The notes beneath the pieces were generated by a model. That model was not told the DNA's origin. It worked only from the letters and a program-made list of their open reading frames with translations, and made no database searches. From contig CAMAYR010000019.1 in the NCBI GenBank assembly GCA_945862355.1, positions 1 through 36,230 on the forward strand: a stretch of 36,230 nucleotides of DNA, in the 5' to 3' direction. Below, one piece after another: positions 9,349 to 19,807 of this stretch. The stretch is from Devosia equisanguinis. GTDB taxonomy: Bacteria > Pseudomonadota > Alphaproteobacteria > Rhizobiales > Hyphomicrobiaceae. Every line of letters begins with the position of its first letter. Position 1 is the stretch's first letter. Both the position numbers and the translations under genes were made by a program.

Positions 9349-9736
9349 AACCGACACTGTGGGGTGGACGATGTCAGCCGACCAGTCCGCGGTTCGGCGG
9401 GCATAGTCCGTTTGCGTGGCTTGGGCAACACATCCAGCACGCATCTGTCCGAGACGGCGTTCACCGGATCGGACCGCTCTACGCGGCGGGCCGTGGCTAT
9501 GCTAAGCTATCGTGGCTCGGGCAGCGGCATCGAGCGGCATTCGGCGATCGAGGGTAAGAGGCCACCAGAGATCGTCGGGAAGGCGCAATTGCAGCATACG
9601 GATTGGCGCATGGCTTGCAGATCGTGAGCCAGCGTTGGGCCGGATATGTCGCTTGGCGCCTTCGCAGGGCTCCTTTGTGCGTGAAGCGCGAAAGGAAACC
9701 GCGACTTTTGTGCCGGAATGGCACGCCTGGTTGTGA

Positions 9737-10839
<1,103 letters not shown>

Positions 10840-10874
10840 GCCAATTGGACGACAACGCCGACCGAAGCGAACAT

Positions 10875-11795
10875 ATGGGACCGCTATCAACCGACCGATT
10901 TTCACGCCGCGACACAAGTCCGGGGAACGGCCGTGCGTTCTCGCTGCGGCTGCCGGCGCTGTTTTTCATGTCGTTCGCGCTGATCGTGCTGAGCCGGCTC
11001 GGTCACCCCGCCATCAGGGAATTGCGCGCGGAAGCTGAATTCTGGATTGCGCCGGCACTCGGCGCTGCGATGTTGCCGTTCGATCCAGCACGGCGCCTCG
11101 CACGCCAGGTGCAGTCGAGCTACGATGGCTTTGCCGAGCTGGAACTATTGCGGGGCGAGAACCTAAGGCTCAAGCAGTGGGAGAGCCGGTCGCGCGATCT
11201 CGAGCGAAAGTTCGGCGAGCTCGCCCATCTGGCCCGCACGCTCGAGCAGCAGAGCATCGACTATCGCACAGTGCGCGTGATCGCCACGTCGAGTGGTGCG
11301 TTCGTCAATTCCGCCCTCCTCGAAGCGGGCAGAGAGCACGGCGTTCTCGTCGGCCAGCCCGTGATCAACGCCAGCGGCTTGCTGGGCCGCATCGTCGAGG
11401 CGGGCAGCCGAACGTCTCGGCTGTTGCTGCTCACCGACGTCAACAGCCGGATCCCGGTGCTGGCGGGTAGCCATCAGGTTCGCGCCATTCTGGCTGGCGA
11501 CAATGGTGCAGAGCCGAGGCTGACGATGCTGCCGCAAGGAGCCGAGCTCGATCACGGAGAGGAAATCCTCACCTCGGGGATCGGCGGCATGTTCCCGCGC
11601 GGCCTTCGCGTGGGGCACGTGTCGCTGATGCCTAGTGGGCCGCGCGCCACGCTCAATGCCGATCTCGGTGACCTCGAATACGTGAGCATATTGATGTTCG
11701 AGAACCCCGGGGTCTCGCTGACGCGAGAGTTGCGGCAGCCGAACGATCCAGCTGCCAGGGTGCGTTCCCGCAGCGAGAGGGGAGGAAGCCCATGA
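10875..11795 (+). CDS. mreC: Rod shape-determining protein MreC
   Basis: N-terminal TM, coiled coil LRGENLRLKQWESRSRDLERKFGELAHL, VIATSSGAFVNSALLEAGREHGVLVGQPVINASGLLGRI; follows mreB. Confidence 0.9.
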   Translation: MGPLSTDRFSRRDTSPGNGRAFSLRLPALFFMSFALIVLSRLGHPAIRELRAEAEFWIAPALGAAMLPFDPARRLARQVQSSYDGFAELELLRGENLRLKQWESRSRDLERKFGELAHLARTLEQQSIDYRTVRVIATSSGAFVNSALLEAGREHGVLVGQPVINASGLLGRIVEAGSRTSRLLLLTDVNSRIPVLAGSHQVRAILAGDNGAEPRLTMLPQGAELDHGEEILTSGIGGMFPRGLRVGHVSLMPSGPRATLNADLGDLEYVSILMFENPGVSLTRELRQPNDPAARVRSRSERGGSP

Positions 11796-12301
11796 CGGTT
11801 TCCTCACGTATCGCTCCGCCTGCCCTGGTCGTTCTCGCAGTGATCGTCTGCGCGCTGCCGTGGAGCCCCACTGCGGAAATGCGGCTCGTTTTGCCGCTGC
11901 TGCCTTATGTCGTCATTCACCGCTGCGTCGAACGCTGGGGTGAGGCAACGCCGGACTGGCTGGTTTTCCTGGCGGGATTCGCGGCGGACGTCGCCGGGCA
12001 GGGACCGCTGGGCTACTGGTCGCTGATCTACTTGTGCGGATACACCATGATCCGTTCCGCAACGGCCGAGCGGCAACACAACGCGGCGACCCGGTTGTTG
12101 CTGTTCGTCGTCACGATCGTCAGCCTGGCAGCGATGCAGTGGTCGGTATCGTCGGTCTATTTTCTGCGGAGTGCGGAGATCAAGCCGCTCGCGGTAGCTG
12201 CTGGCGTTGCGTTCGCTGCATATGTCGTCGTGTCGATCGTCATTCCTGCCGGGTCAGGCGTACCGGCGCGCAGCAATACGCGGCTGCAGAGGGGCACTTG
12301 A
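11792..12301 (+). CDS. mreD: Rod shape-determining protein MreD
   Basis: Small polytopic membrane protein between mreC and mrdA; 4-bp overlap with mreC. Confidence 0.8.
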   Translation: MTVSSRIAPPALVVLAVIVCALPWSPTAEMRLVLPLLPYVVIHRCVERWGEATPDWLVFLAGFAADVAGQGPLGYWSLIYLCGYTMIRSATAERQHNAATRLLLFVVTIVSLAAMQWSVSSVYFLRSAEIKPLAVAAGVAFAAYVVVSIVIPAGSGVPARSNTRLQRGT

Positions 12302-14256
12302 TGGCACGCGAGCCTCTCCCCAGCGAGCCGGGTGCCCAAGATCGCCAGGAGCGCGTCGCCTTCACGCGGCGCGCTGCACTGATGGGGTTTGGCCAGGCCC
12401 TCGTGCTCGGCGCCCTGGGTTCTCGCCTCTACCAGCTGCAGGTGCTCGATTCGGGCCGCTACAGGCTACTGGCCGACGACAACCGGTTCAACGCAATTTC
12501 GCTCGCTCCGGTCCGCGGGCGCATTCTCGATCGCTTCGGTGTCGCGCTCGCCACCAACGAGGAGGCGTTTCGCGTCACGATCGTACCCGCTCTGGCTGGC
12601 GACATGGCCGCTGCGCTCGAAAAGCTATCCAGGATCGTCGACATCCCGCCCGCAGAACGCGCGCGTCTCATCGCGCGGGTGCGTCGCCAGCCTGCGCATC
12701 TTCCGGTGATCGTTGCGAACGATGTCAGCTTCGAGCAGGTAGCGACCATAAATCTGTTGGCCCCGGATCTGCCCGGCGTGGAGACGGAGACGTTCAGCCG
12801 ACGCATCCATCATCACACGCGTGTCGTTGGCCACATCGTCGGGCACGTGGGCGCGGTAGAGCGGTTCGGGCTCGGCGACGATCCGGTTCTACGAATCCCC
12901 GGAATGCGAATTGGGAGGGCGGGTCTCGAGCGCGGGATGGACAAAGCGCTGCGTGGCATCGGCGGTGTGGTTCGACGCGAGGTGGACGCGCGCGGCCGCA
13001 TCGTTCGCAATCTGGAGCGCACAGAGCCAAAGGCGGGCCGTGACATCGCGGCCACGATCGATCTGGAGCTGCAGTCGTGGCTCGTCGAGCGCGTCTCGCG
13101 TGAGCGCCGCGCGGCGGTCGTTGCGCTGGACGTTCGCGGTGGCGAGGTCGTCGCGATGGCGTCGTCGCCCGCCTACGATTCCATGCTCAATGCTCAGCAA
13201 CCTCCGGCCGCTGCACCAGAGCCACCGCGTGGCCGACGTCGCAGCCGGTCGTTGCGGACAGGCCATCGCTCGACACCGACGCGAGGGGACGCACTGTTCA
13301 ATCGCGCGACGGCCGGTCTTTATCCTCCAGGCTCGACGTTCAAGATCGTCACCGCGTTCGCCGCGCTCGAAGCCGGTGTCGTGGATCTGCGCGAACGGAT
13401 CGACTGTAAGGGGTCCTACACGCTCGCCGGGCATACGTTCCGGTGCTGGAATCGAGGCGGGCACGGTCGCTGTGACCTGCATCGCGCCATGCGCGAAAGC
13501 TGCGACGTATATTTCTACGAAGTCGCGCGGCGTATGGGAATCGAGGCGCTGTCCGCAATGGGCCAGCGGCTGGGTCTCGGGCAGATTTACGAGGCGGGCT
13601 TCGCGCCGCTCGCGTCCGGCATCATGCCGACACCAGCCTGGAAACGCGGCAAGCTCGGCCGAAACTGGCTCGGCGGCGAGACCATTCTGGCCGGCATCGG
13701 GCAAGGCTACGTGCTGACCTCGCCCTTGCAACTCGCGGTGATGACGGCACGTGCGGCAACCGGCTACGCCGTCACACCAACTCTGGTTCTACCGGAACGG
13801 GGCCGCTTGCCGCCGTCTTTTCCATCACTCGGCATCAACGATCGGCACCTGAAAGCCGTGCAACGGGCGCTGCGCGCAGTCGTCGAAGAACCCGGTGGAA
13901 CTGGATCGCGCGCCAGCATGGCGGATCTCGGGATCGAGGTCGCCGGCAAGACGGGAACGTCGCAAGTGAGCCGCCGTTCCGCGGGCCGCTATATCGGCAG
14001 CCTGCGCTGGGAGGATCGAGATCACGCATTGTTCGTGGGTTATTTCCCTGCTGCCGCGCCACGCTATGCGGTAGCGGCCGTGATCGAACATGCCGGCGGC
14101 GGCGGCACTGTCGCTGCGCCGCTCGTGCGCGAGGTGATGGCGGAACTCGTCACGCGCGATCCCCTGCGGAAGCCGGCTTTCTCGGTCAGCTTTCCCGAGC
14201 CGGATAGCGCTCCAGCGTCAGCACACTCCCGCAACAGGAGGTCGCCGCCGACATGA
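12301..14256 (+). CDS. mrdA: Penicillin-binding protein 2
   Basis: PVRGRILDRFGVALATNEEAFRVTIVPA, YPPGSTFKIVTAFAALE (SxxK), AGKTGTSQVS (KTG). Confidence 0.93.
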   Translation: MAREPLPSEPGAQDRQERVAFTRRAALMGFGQALVLGALGSRLYQLQVLDSGRYRLLADDNRFNAISLAPVRGRILDRFGVALATNEEAFRVTIVPALAGDMAAALEKLSRIVDIPPAERARLIARVRRQPAHLPVIVANDVSFEQVATINLLAPDLPGVETETFSRRIHHHTRVVGHIVGHVGAVERFGLGDDPVLRIPGMRIGRAGLERGMDKALRGIGGVVRREVDARGRIVRNLERTEPKAGRDIAATIDLELQSWLVERVSRERRAAVVALDVRGGEVVAMASSPAYDSMLNAQQPPAAAPEPPRGRRRSRSLRTGHRSTPTRGDALFNRATAGLYPPGSTFKIVTAFAALEAGVVDLRERIDCKGSYTLAGHTFRCWNRGGHGRCDLHRAMRESCDVYFYEVARRMGIEALSAMGQRLGLGQIYEAGFAPLASGIMPTPAWKRGKLGRNWLGGETILAGIGQGYVLTSPLQLAVMTARAATGYAVTPTLVLPERGRLPPSFPSLGINDRHLKAVQRALRAVVEEPGGTGSRASMADLGIEVAGKTGTSQVSRRSAGRYIGSLRWEDRDHALFVGYFPAAAPRYAVAAVIEHAGGGGTVAAPLVREVMAELVTRDPLRKPAFSVSFPEPDSAPASAHSRNRRSPPT

Positions 14257-15377
14257 CCAGTACTGGCGTCTTTCATCGGCCGCCACCGAACATCATCGAC
14301 AAGCTCGGTGCCCTCAATTGGCTGCTGCTCATTGCGCTGTGCGCGGTGACCGCGGTCGGCCTCGCGGCACTATATTCGGTTGCGGGCGGCTCGTGGTCAC
14401 CGTGGGCGGAGCGTCATGCCCTACGCTTCCTGGTCGGGCTCGCGGTGCTGATTGCAATGGCGGTCGTGCCGCTCGCGTTCTGGATGCAGCTCGCCTATCC
14501 CGCCTATGCTGTCGCATTGGGGGCACTCGCTCTGGTGCCTCTGGTCGGAACCGAGGCGCTCGGCGCACGGCGTTGGCTGCCGATCGGACCGCTGAGCTTC
14601 CAGCCTTCGGAAATGATGAAGGTAGCGCTCGTCATGGCGCTCGCCCGCTATTGTCACGGGCTCACACCCGGGCAACTCTCGAATCCGCTGCGGCTTGTCA
14701 TCCCGGCTGCCATGATCGCAGCACCGATGCTGCTGATCGCGCGCCAGCCCGACCTCGGTACGGCACTGATGATCAGCATGGTCGGCGCAGGCACGCTGCT
14801 GATTGCTGGTGTCCACATCGCCTATTTCGCGGTCGGCGGCGCGGCGATAGCGGGGGGCATTCCGCTCGCGCTGCCGTATCTGCACGACTACCAGCGGCGG
14901 CGCATCGAGGTGTTTCTAGATCCATCCGCAGACCCGCTGGGGGCGGGCTATCACGTGACGCAATCCAAGATCGCGATGGGATCGGGAGGATTTGGCGGTA
15001 AAGGCTATCTCGCAGGTACACAAAGCCAGCTCGATTTCCTGCCCGAGAAGCATACCGACTTCATCTTCACGACGATCGGAGAGGAGTGGGGCTTAATCGG
15101 CGCCGTCGTCGTTCTGCTGCTGATCGGGTTCGTGCTCGCTGTGCTTCTCGGCATGGCGTTCGCCGTGTCGAGCAGGGCCGGCCGGCTGCTGATCTGCGGC
15201 TCCGCGCTGACGCTGTTCCTGCATGCGGCGGTCAATATCGGCATGGTCACTGGCAGCCTGCCGGTGGTCGGCATCCCGCTGCCATTCATCTCATATGGCG
15301 GGACCTCTCTGACGATGCTCATGATCGGGATGGGCTTGAGCATGTGCGCTTGGGTGCACCGCGGCGAGAAGATGTAG
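14253..15377 (+). CDS. rodA: Rod shape-determining protein RodA (SEDS family)
   Basis: GARRWLPIGPLSFQPSEMMKVALVMALARY, LDFLPEKHTDFIFTTIGEEWGLIGA, LPFISYGGTSLTMLMIGMGL. Confidence 0.95.
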   Translation: MTSTGVFHRPPPNIIDKLGALNWLLLIALCAVTAVGLAALYSVAGGSWSPWAERHALRFLVGLAVLIAMAVVPLAFWMQLAYPAYAVALGALALVPLVGTEALGARRWLPIGPLSFQPSEMMKVALVMALARYCHGLTPGQLSNPLRLVIPAAMIAAPMLLIARQPDLGTALMISMVGAGTLLIAGVHIAYFAVGGAAIAGGIPLALPYLHDYQRRRIEVFLDPSADPLGAGYHVTQSKIAMGSGGFGGKGYLAGTQSQLDFLPEKHTDFIFTTIGEEWGLIGAVVVLLLIGFVLAVLLGMAFAVSSRAGRLLICGSALTLFLHAAVNIGMVTGSLPVVGIPLPFISYGGTSLTMLMIGMGLSMCAWVHRGEKM

Positions 15378-15461
15378 GAAGCCAAAACTTCCGCCGGTGC
15401 TCGAGCGGGCCGAATTGCGAGGGACATCGGCAAAGGTAACGCGGGGCCATGCCCGGAAAGA

Positions 15462-15842
15462 TCAGGCCGCAAGAAGCAGGTCGACCTCGCGGACCAGGTC
15501 CTTCAGGTGAAACGGCTTGGAGAGAACGCGCGCGTCCTTGGGCGTCTCGTTGTTCAGTGTCACGGCGGCGAAACCAGTGATGAACATGATCTTCAGGTCT
15601 GGATCGAGCTCGGTGGCCTTACGTGCCAGCTCGATGCCGTCCATCTGCGGCATCACTATATCGGTGAGAAGTAGCGAGAACGGCTCGCGTTGCAGGCAGT
15701 CGTATGCCTCGCGACCGTTGGCGAACGAGATGACCTCGTATCCGGCACGGGCGAGCGCGCGCTCGAGAAACCCGCGCATCGATTCATCGTCCTCCGCGAG
15801 GATGATACGTTGGCGAAGCTGGGCAGAGATCTGGGTGGCCAT
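15462..15842 (-). CDS. cpdR: Single-domain response regulator, CpdR-like
   Basis: RIILAEDDESMRGFLERALARAGYEVISFANGREAYDCLQREPFSLLLTDIVMPQMDGIELARKA...KPFHLKDLVREVDLLLAA. Confidence 0.85.
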   Translation of the reverse strand: MATQISAQLRQRIILAEDDESMRGFLERALARAGYEVISFANGREAYDCLQREPFSLLLTDIVMPQMDGIELARKATELDPDLKIMFITGFAAVTLNNETPKDARVLSKPFHLKDLVREVDLLLAA

Positions 15843-16178
15843 GGCGGATGCAAAAGCGCTCTGGTTGATCGACCAATGGGGAAGCCGCGACTGTCAGGGT
15901 CTCCAATGCTCATGCAATCTGGCGCGAGTTTGGTAAACGACGCGTGAACTTGCGCGCCCCTTTTTGCACTTTATCGTTTACTGGCCCGCCGGCCAGGGTG
16001 CTTGCGGTCTTGTCGTAAACGGATCGGAGGCCCAGGTGGTAAGCAAAACCGCTGCTGTGCTGGATAGCAAATCGCCACACCGACCGAATAATGCACCCAC
16101 CGGCCCTCCGGGGCATGGACAGAAGCGTGCGCTCTTGCAAGACTGTTAGTCTTTCTCCGCATCATCGAACCAGCGTCC

Positions 16179-17078
16179 ATGCCGCTTCAGGAACGCGCCG
16201 CAATCTTGTCCGAGCTCACACCCGGGCACACGATAGCCGAGCCCGGCGAACAGCTCGTGCCGTTCGTATTCTGCTCGCCGCATTCCGGCCGCGTGTACCC
16301 CCGCGTGCTGCAGGAGGCCTCGCGGCTCAGCGCACATGCGTTGCGGAAATCCGAGGATTGCTTCGTCGACGAGCTTTTTGCCTGCGTTCCGACGCTTGGC
16401 GCACCGTTGATCTCGGCTCTGTTTCCCCGCGCCTATATCGACGTAAACCGCGAGCCGTTCGAGCTCGATCCGGTGTTGTTCGGCACCCAACTGCCATCCT
16501 ACGCCAACAGCCAATCCGTCCGCGTGTCAGGTGGCCTCGGCACGATCGCGCGCATCGTCGCCGACGGGGAGGAGATCTATCACACCCCGCCGACGATCCC
16601 GGCAGCGATGGAGCGGATCGAGAGGCTGTACCGCCCGTTCCATTCCGATCTTGCCGACCTTTTGGAGAGAACGCGGGCCCGGTTCGGTCAGGCCGTACTC
16701 ATCGACTGTCATTCCATGCCGTCGGCGGCGATGAACCAGACTAGCGGCGGTCGCCCCGACATCGTGCTGGGTGATCGATTCGGCTCGGCTTGCGATCCCC
16801 GGCTCACCCGCATCGTGCGCGATCAACTCGGGCGGTTAGGCTACCATGTCCAGCTCAACCGCCCCTATGCCGGCGGTTTCATCACGGAGCACTATGGCCG
16901 ACCCAACACAGGGTGCCACGCGTTGCAGATCGAGCTAAACCGTGCGCTCTACGTCGACGAAACTACGTTGCAGCCGACAAAGCGGTTCGTTCGACTACAT
17001 GCAGATCTGCTGACGGTAATCCGACGCATATTCGCCGAGTTCGCAGCGGACGCGGAGCTGCGGGCGGCGGCAGAGTAA
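16179..17078 (+). CDS. N-formylglutamate amidohydrolase family protein
   Basis: VFCSPHSGRVYP, YIDVNREPFELDPVLF, VLIDCHSMPS, GGFITEHYGRPNTGCHALQIELNRALY. Confidence 0.9.
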   Translation: MPLQERAAILSELTPGHTIAEPGEQLVPFVFCSPHSGRVYPRVLQEASRLSAHALRKSEDCFVDELFACVPTLGAPLISALFPRAYIDVNREPFELDPVLFGTQLPSYANSQSVRVSGGLGTIARIVADGEEIYHTPPTIPAAMERIERLYRPFHSDLADLLERTRARFGQAVLIDCHSMPSAAMNQTSGGRPDIVLGDRFGSACDPRLTRIVRDQLGRLGYHVQLNRPYAGGFITEHYGRPNTGCHALQIELNRALYVDETTLQPTKRFVRLHADLLTVIRRIFAEFAADAELRAAAE

Positions 17079-17115
17079 GCTGTGCCGAACGAACCGCGGT
17101 GTCGTCATGCGCCAG

Positions 17116-17197
17116 AAAAAAAGAAAGCCGCCTTTGAGGGCGGCTGAAGTCTAGGGAGGAAACGCCCAGAGTGGGCACAAGCCGCGACGAGGTCGCC
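17116..17197 (-). ncRNA. MmgR/suhB (alpha-r8)-like sRNA, copy 1 (5' end estimated)
   Basis: Minus strand: GCGAC-ctc-GTCGC hairpin, GCCCA-ctc-TGGGC hairpin, GTTTCCTCCCTAGACTT, terminator GCCGCC-ctcaaa-GGCGGC followed by TTTCTTTTTTT. Confidence 0.8.
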
Positions 17198-17365
17198 TGC
17201 TCGCCTCCTAGATGTATGTTGCGATGCAGCGGCTTTCAATAGCACGTTTCGCCTCAGACCACTTGTCGCAACGTGACGGGCCGCCGCAGTACCTTGCAAT
17301 CCGGACTGCATAATCCAAGGCCGCGGCACCAATCCAGGCCTCGCCGAGCATCAAATATCAACTAG

Positions 17366-17498
17366 TGAGGCGTCGCGCCTTAGTTGACCGACGGTGCGGC
17401 GAGGGTGGTGTCAACGAAGGCGCGAGGCCTCACTAAGACCTTGTTATTCCTAGTGGCCTCATGTCACGGCTAAATCGGACGGCGCTACGGGCCACGAG
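17366..17498. repeat. Two-hairpin intergenic repeat, copy B
   Basis: TGAGGCGTCGCGCCTTAGTTGACCGACGGTGCGGCGAGG...GTCAACGAAGGCGCGAGGCCTCA, then CTAGTGGCC...GGGCCACGAG; similar to 4267-4430. Confidence 0.85.
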
Positions 17499-17517
17499 CA
17501 ACTCTCAGGCAGTGCGC

Positions 17518-17612
17518 GAAAAAGAAAAGGGGCCGGTCGGGGATACCGATCGGCCCAAGTCTAGGGAGGAAACGCCCAAGGAGGGCACGACAGACGAGGG
17601 AGGCTCGTCAAT
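17518..17612 (-). ncRNA. MmgR/suhB (alpha-r8)-like sRNA, copy 2 (5' end estimated)
   Basis: Minus strand: GACGAG-cctcc-CTCGTC hairpin, GCCC-tcctt-GGGC hairpin, GTTTCCTCCCTAGACTT, terminator stem GGGCCGATCGG/CCGACCGGCCC then TTTTCTTTTT. Confidence 0.8.
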
Positions 17613-17860
17613 GTCGCAATGCAAAAACTAACGATGCAGTGCAGCATTGGCAAGCTAAAAATGCGCAGATCGAGCCCCTGAGCCATGCAAAATCGTATGC
17701 GGCATAGCCGCATCGGGAGTTGGCAAACCGGTGCTCCCGTTGCAGCCGCTGGATCTAGACCTCGGTTCAGTTTAGCGGCCAGGTCGCTGCTGAAGTCGGC
17801 CCAACTCAAGGCACTTGCATGGAGGCATGAAATTCACGCCCTTGGAAGGCGTCGGGCAAG

Positions 17861-17943
17861 AAAAAAGGGCCGTAGAAACGGCCCCAAGTCTAGGGAGGAA
17901 ACGCCCAAGCAGGGCGACGTTCTGCCAAAGGGGAACTTTGGCG
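17861..17943 (-). ncRNA. MmgR/suhB (alpha-r8)-like sRNA, copy 3 (5' end estimated)
   Basis: Minus strand: CCAAAG-ttccc-CTTTGG hairpin, GCCC-tgctt-GGGC hairpin, GTTTCCTCCCTAGACTT, terminator GGGGCCGT-ttct-ACGGCCC then TTTTTTCTT. Confidence 0.82.
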
Positions 17944-18115
17944 TCACACGATTCATATGTTGGTGTTCGCTCGTGCCAGCAAGGTGAAGTGTCTGATTTA
18001 CGTCAACTGGATTCTACAACTGATGCAGTTCTGATACAGTGCAGCAATCGGCCGTGGTCGATCCGACCTGAATGCCTGACCTAAAGTCTTTTGCGGCTCG
18101 AGGAGGAACCCAAAA

Positions 18116-18922
18116 TTGGCCAGAAACACCGCCCCGTCAGCCGCAACACTCCTCGCGTTCGCCCACGAGTTGGCCGATGCTGCGGGTGCTGAGATACTCC
18201 CGCACTTCCGGCGTCGCCTAGTGGTCGACAACAAGGCGAGCGACGGCGGATACGACCCTGTCACCGCGGCAGACCGGGCCGCGGAGCGCGTTGTGCGCGA
18301 CCTCGTTCGCGCGCGCTTTCCTGAGCATGGCTTCGAGGGCGAGGAGTATGGCGACGAGGCCCTCGAGCAGCCCTGGCGCTGGGTCGTCGATCCGATCGAC
18401 GGTACCAGGGCCTTCGTTCTCGGATTGCCGATATGGGGAACGTTGATCGGCCTGACCCACGAAGGCTCACCCGTTCTCGGCATGATGGATCAGCCGTTCA
18501 CCCGTGAGCGGTTCTGGGCCGACACTCGCGAGGCGTGGCTACGCGACCCGGAAGGTACGCACGTCCGACTGCAGACCCGCGAAGCACCCGACCTTGCCCA
18601 GTCGATGATGACGACGACGCATCCAGACCTGTTCGCGCCGGGCGATGAACGTCTGGCATTCGAGCGAATCAAGGCGACAGTGCGGGCCTGCCGATACGGC
18701 GGCGACTGCTACACCTACTGCCTGCTGGCAGCCGGCCACATCGACCTCATCGTGGAAGCCGGCCTCAAACCCTACGACATCACTGCGCTGGTGCCGATCA
18801 TCGAGCGGGCAGGCGGCGTCGTCACGACCTGGACCGGCGAGCCTGCATCGCGAGGCGGACGCATCATCGCCGCCGGCGACCGGCGGTTACATGCCGAAGC
18901 ACTGCGAGTGCTGGCGGCCTGA
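18116..18922 (+). CDS. hisN: Inositol monophosphatase family protein (histidinol-phosphatase HisN-like)
   Basis: DPVTAADRAAERVVRDLVRARFPEHGFEGEEYG, WVVDPIDGTRAFVLGLPIWGTLIGL, YGGDCYTYCLLAAGHIDLIVEAGLKPYDITALVPIIERAGG. TTG start. Confidence 0.85.
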   Translation: MARNTAPSAATLLAFAHELADAAGAEILPHFRRRLVVDNKASDGGYDPVTAADRAAERVVRDLVRARFPEHGFEGEEYGDEALEQPWRWVVDPIDGTRAFVLGLPIWGTLIGLTHEGSPVLGMMDQPFTRERFWADTREAWLRDPEGTHVRLQTREAPDLAQSMMTTTHPDLFAPGDERLAFERIKATVRACRYGGDCYTYCLLAAGHIDLIVEAGLKPYDITALVPIIERAGGVVTTWTGEPASRGGRIIAAGDRRLHAEALRVLAA

Positions 18923-18955
18923 AGGCACCGCGCCCGATACTCACGCCTACACCAC

Positions 18956-19807
18956 TCAAACCTGGCCGTCGGCACTTACGGCAGCCTCTTTCCAATCGTA
19001 GTAGAGCTTTATGATCGTGGCTGCCGTCTCTTCAACGGACCGGCGCGTTACGTCGATGACCGGCCAGCCATGCTTGGCGGCAAGCCGGCGCGTGTAGGCG
19101 ATTTCGGCCTGGATCTCTTTCAAGTCCACATAAGTCTCGAGCGGCCTGTCGGACAGCAGACGCACGCGATTGCGCCGGATCTCCGCGATACGCTCTGCGG
19201 CCGCGACGAGGCATACGGTAAAGGTCGCGTGCGGGGCAGTGACGACCTCCGGCAGCGGGATTGACGGGACGAGGGGGAGGTTCGTCGTCTTGTAGCCGCG
19301 CTGCGCGAGGTAGATGCTGGTCGGTGTCTTGGAGGTCCGCGAGATGCCGAGCACCAGAATATCGGCCTCCGCCAGATTGTCCGGCAGCTTGCCGTCGTCG
19401 TGCATCATCGTGAAGTTCAGCGCGTCGATGCGGCGGAAATACTCCTGATCGAGCACATGCTGGCCGGCTACGATCGGCGTCGAAGCCGTGCCCAGGTAGC
19501 TCTCGAACAACTTCATGATCGGATCGAGCACGTAAAGGCACGGCGAGCCCATCTCCTTGCAACGCCGCTCCAAATCGACCGTCAACTCCTTGTTCACGAT
19601 CGTATAGAGCACGATGCCCGGCGCGGACTCGATCTCCTGCAACACGCGCTCGATCTGCCGGCGACTGCGTATAAGGGGGTAGACATGCTCGATGGCACGC
19701 GCGTCCGCATATTGCACGGCCGCGGCCTTTGCGATGGTGGTCAGCGTCTCGCCGGTCGAATCCGACACGAGATGCAGGTGGAAGTAGCTCGGCAGGGCGT
19801 TGGCCAT
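18956..19807 (-). CDS. ppsR: Pyruvate,phosphate dikinase / PEP synthase regulatory protein (DUF299, kinase-pyrophosphorylase)
   Basis: FHLHLVSDSTGETLTTIAKAAAVQY, DILVLGISRTSKTPTSIYLAQRGYKTTNLPLVP. Confidence 0.93.
   Translation of the reverse strand: MANALPSYFHLHLVSDSTGETLTTIAKAAAVQYADARAIEHVYPLIRSRRQIERVLQEIESAPGIVLYTIVNKELTVDLERRCKEMGSPCLYVLDPIMKLFESYLGTASTPIVAGQHVLDQEYFRRIDALNFTMMHDDGKLPDNLAEADILVLGISRTSKTPTSIYLAQRGYKTTNLPLVPSIPLPEVVTAPHATFTVCLVAAAERIAEIRRNRVRLLSDRPLETYVDLKEIQAEIAYTRRLAAKHGWPVIDVTRRSVEETAATIIKLYYDWKEAAVSADGQV

Noticed and set aside
7768-9444. 558-aa minus ORF opposite leuA
   Set aside because: High-GC antisense shadow ORF; leuA on + has clear family motifs.
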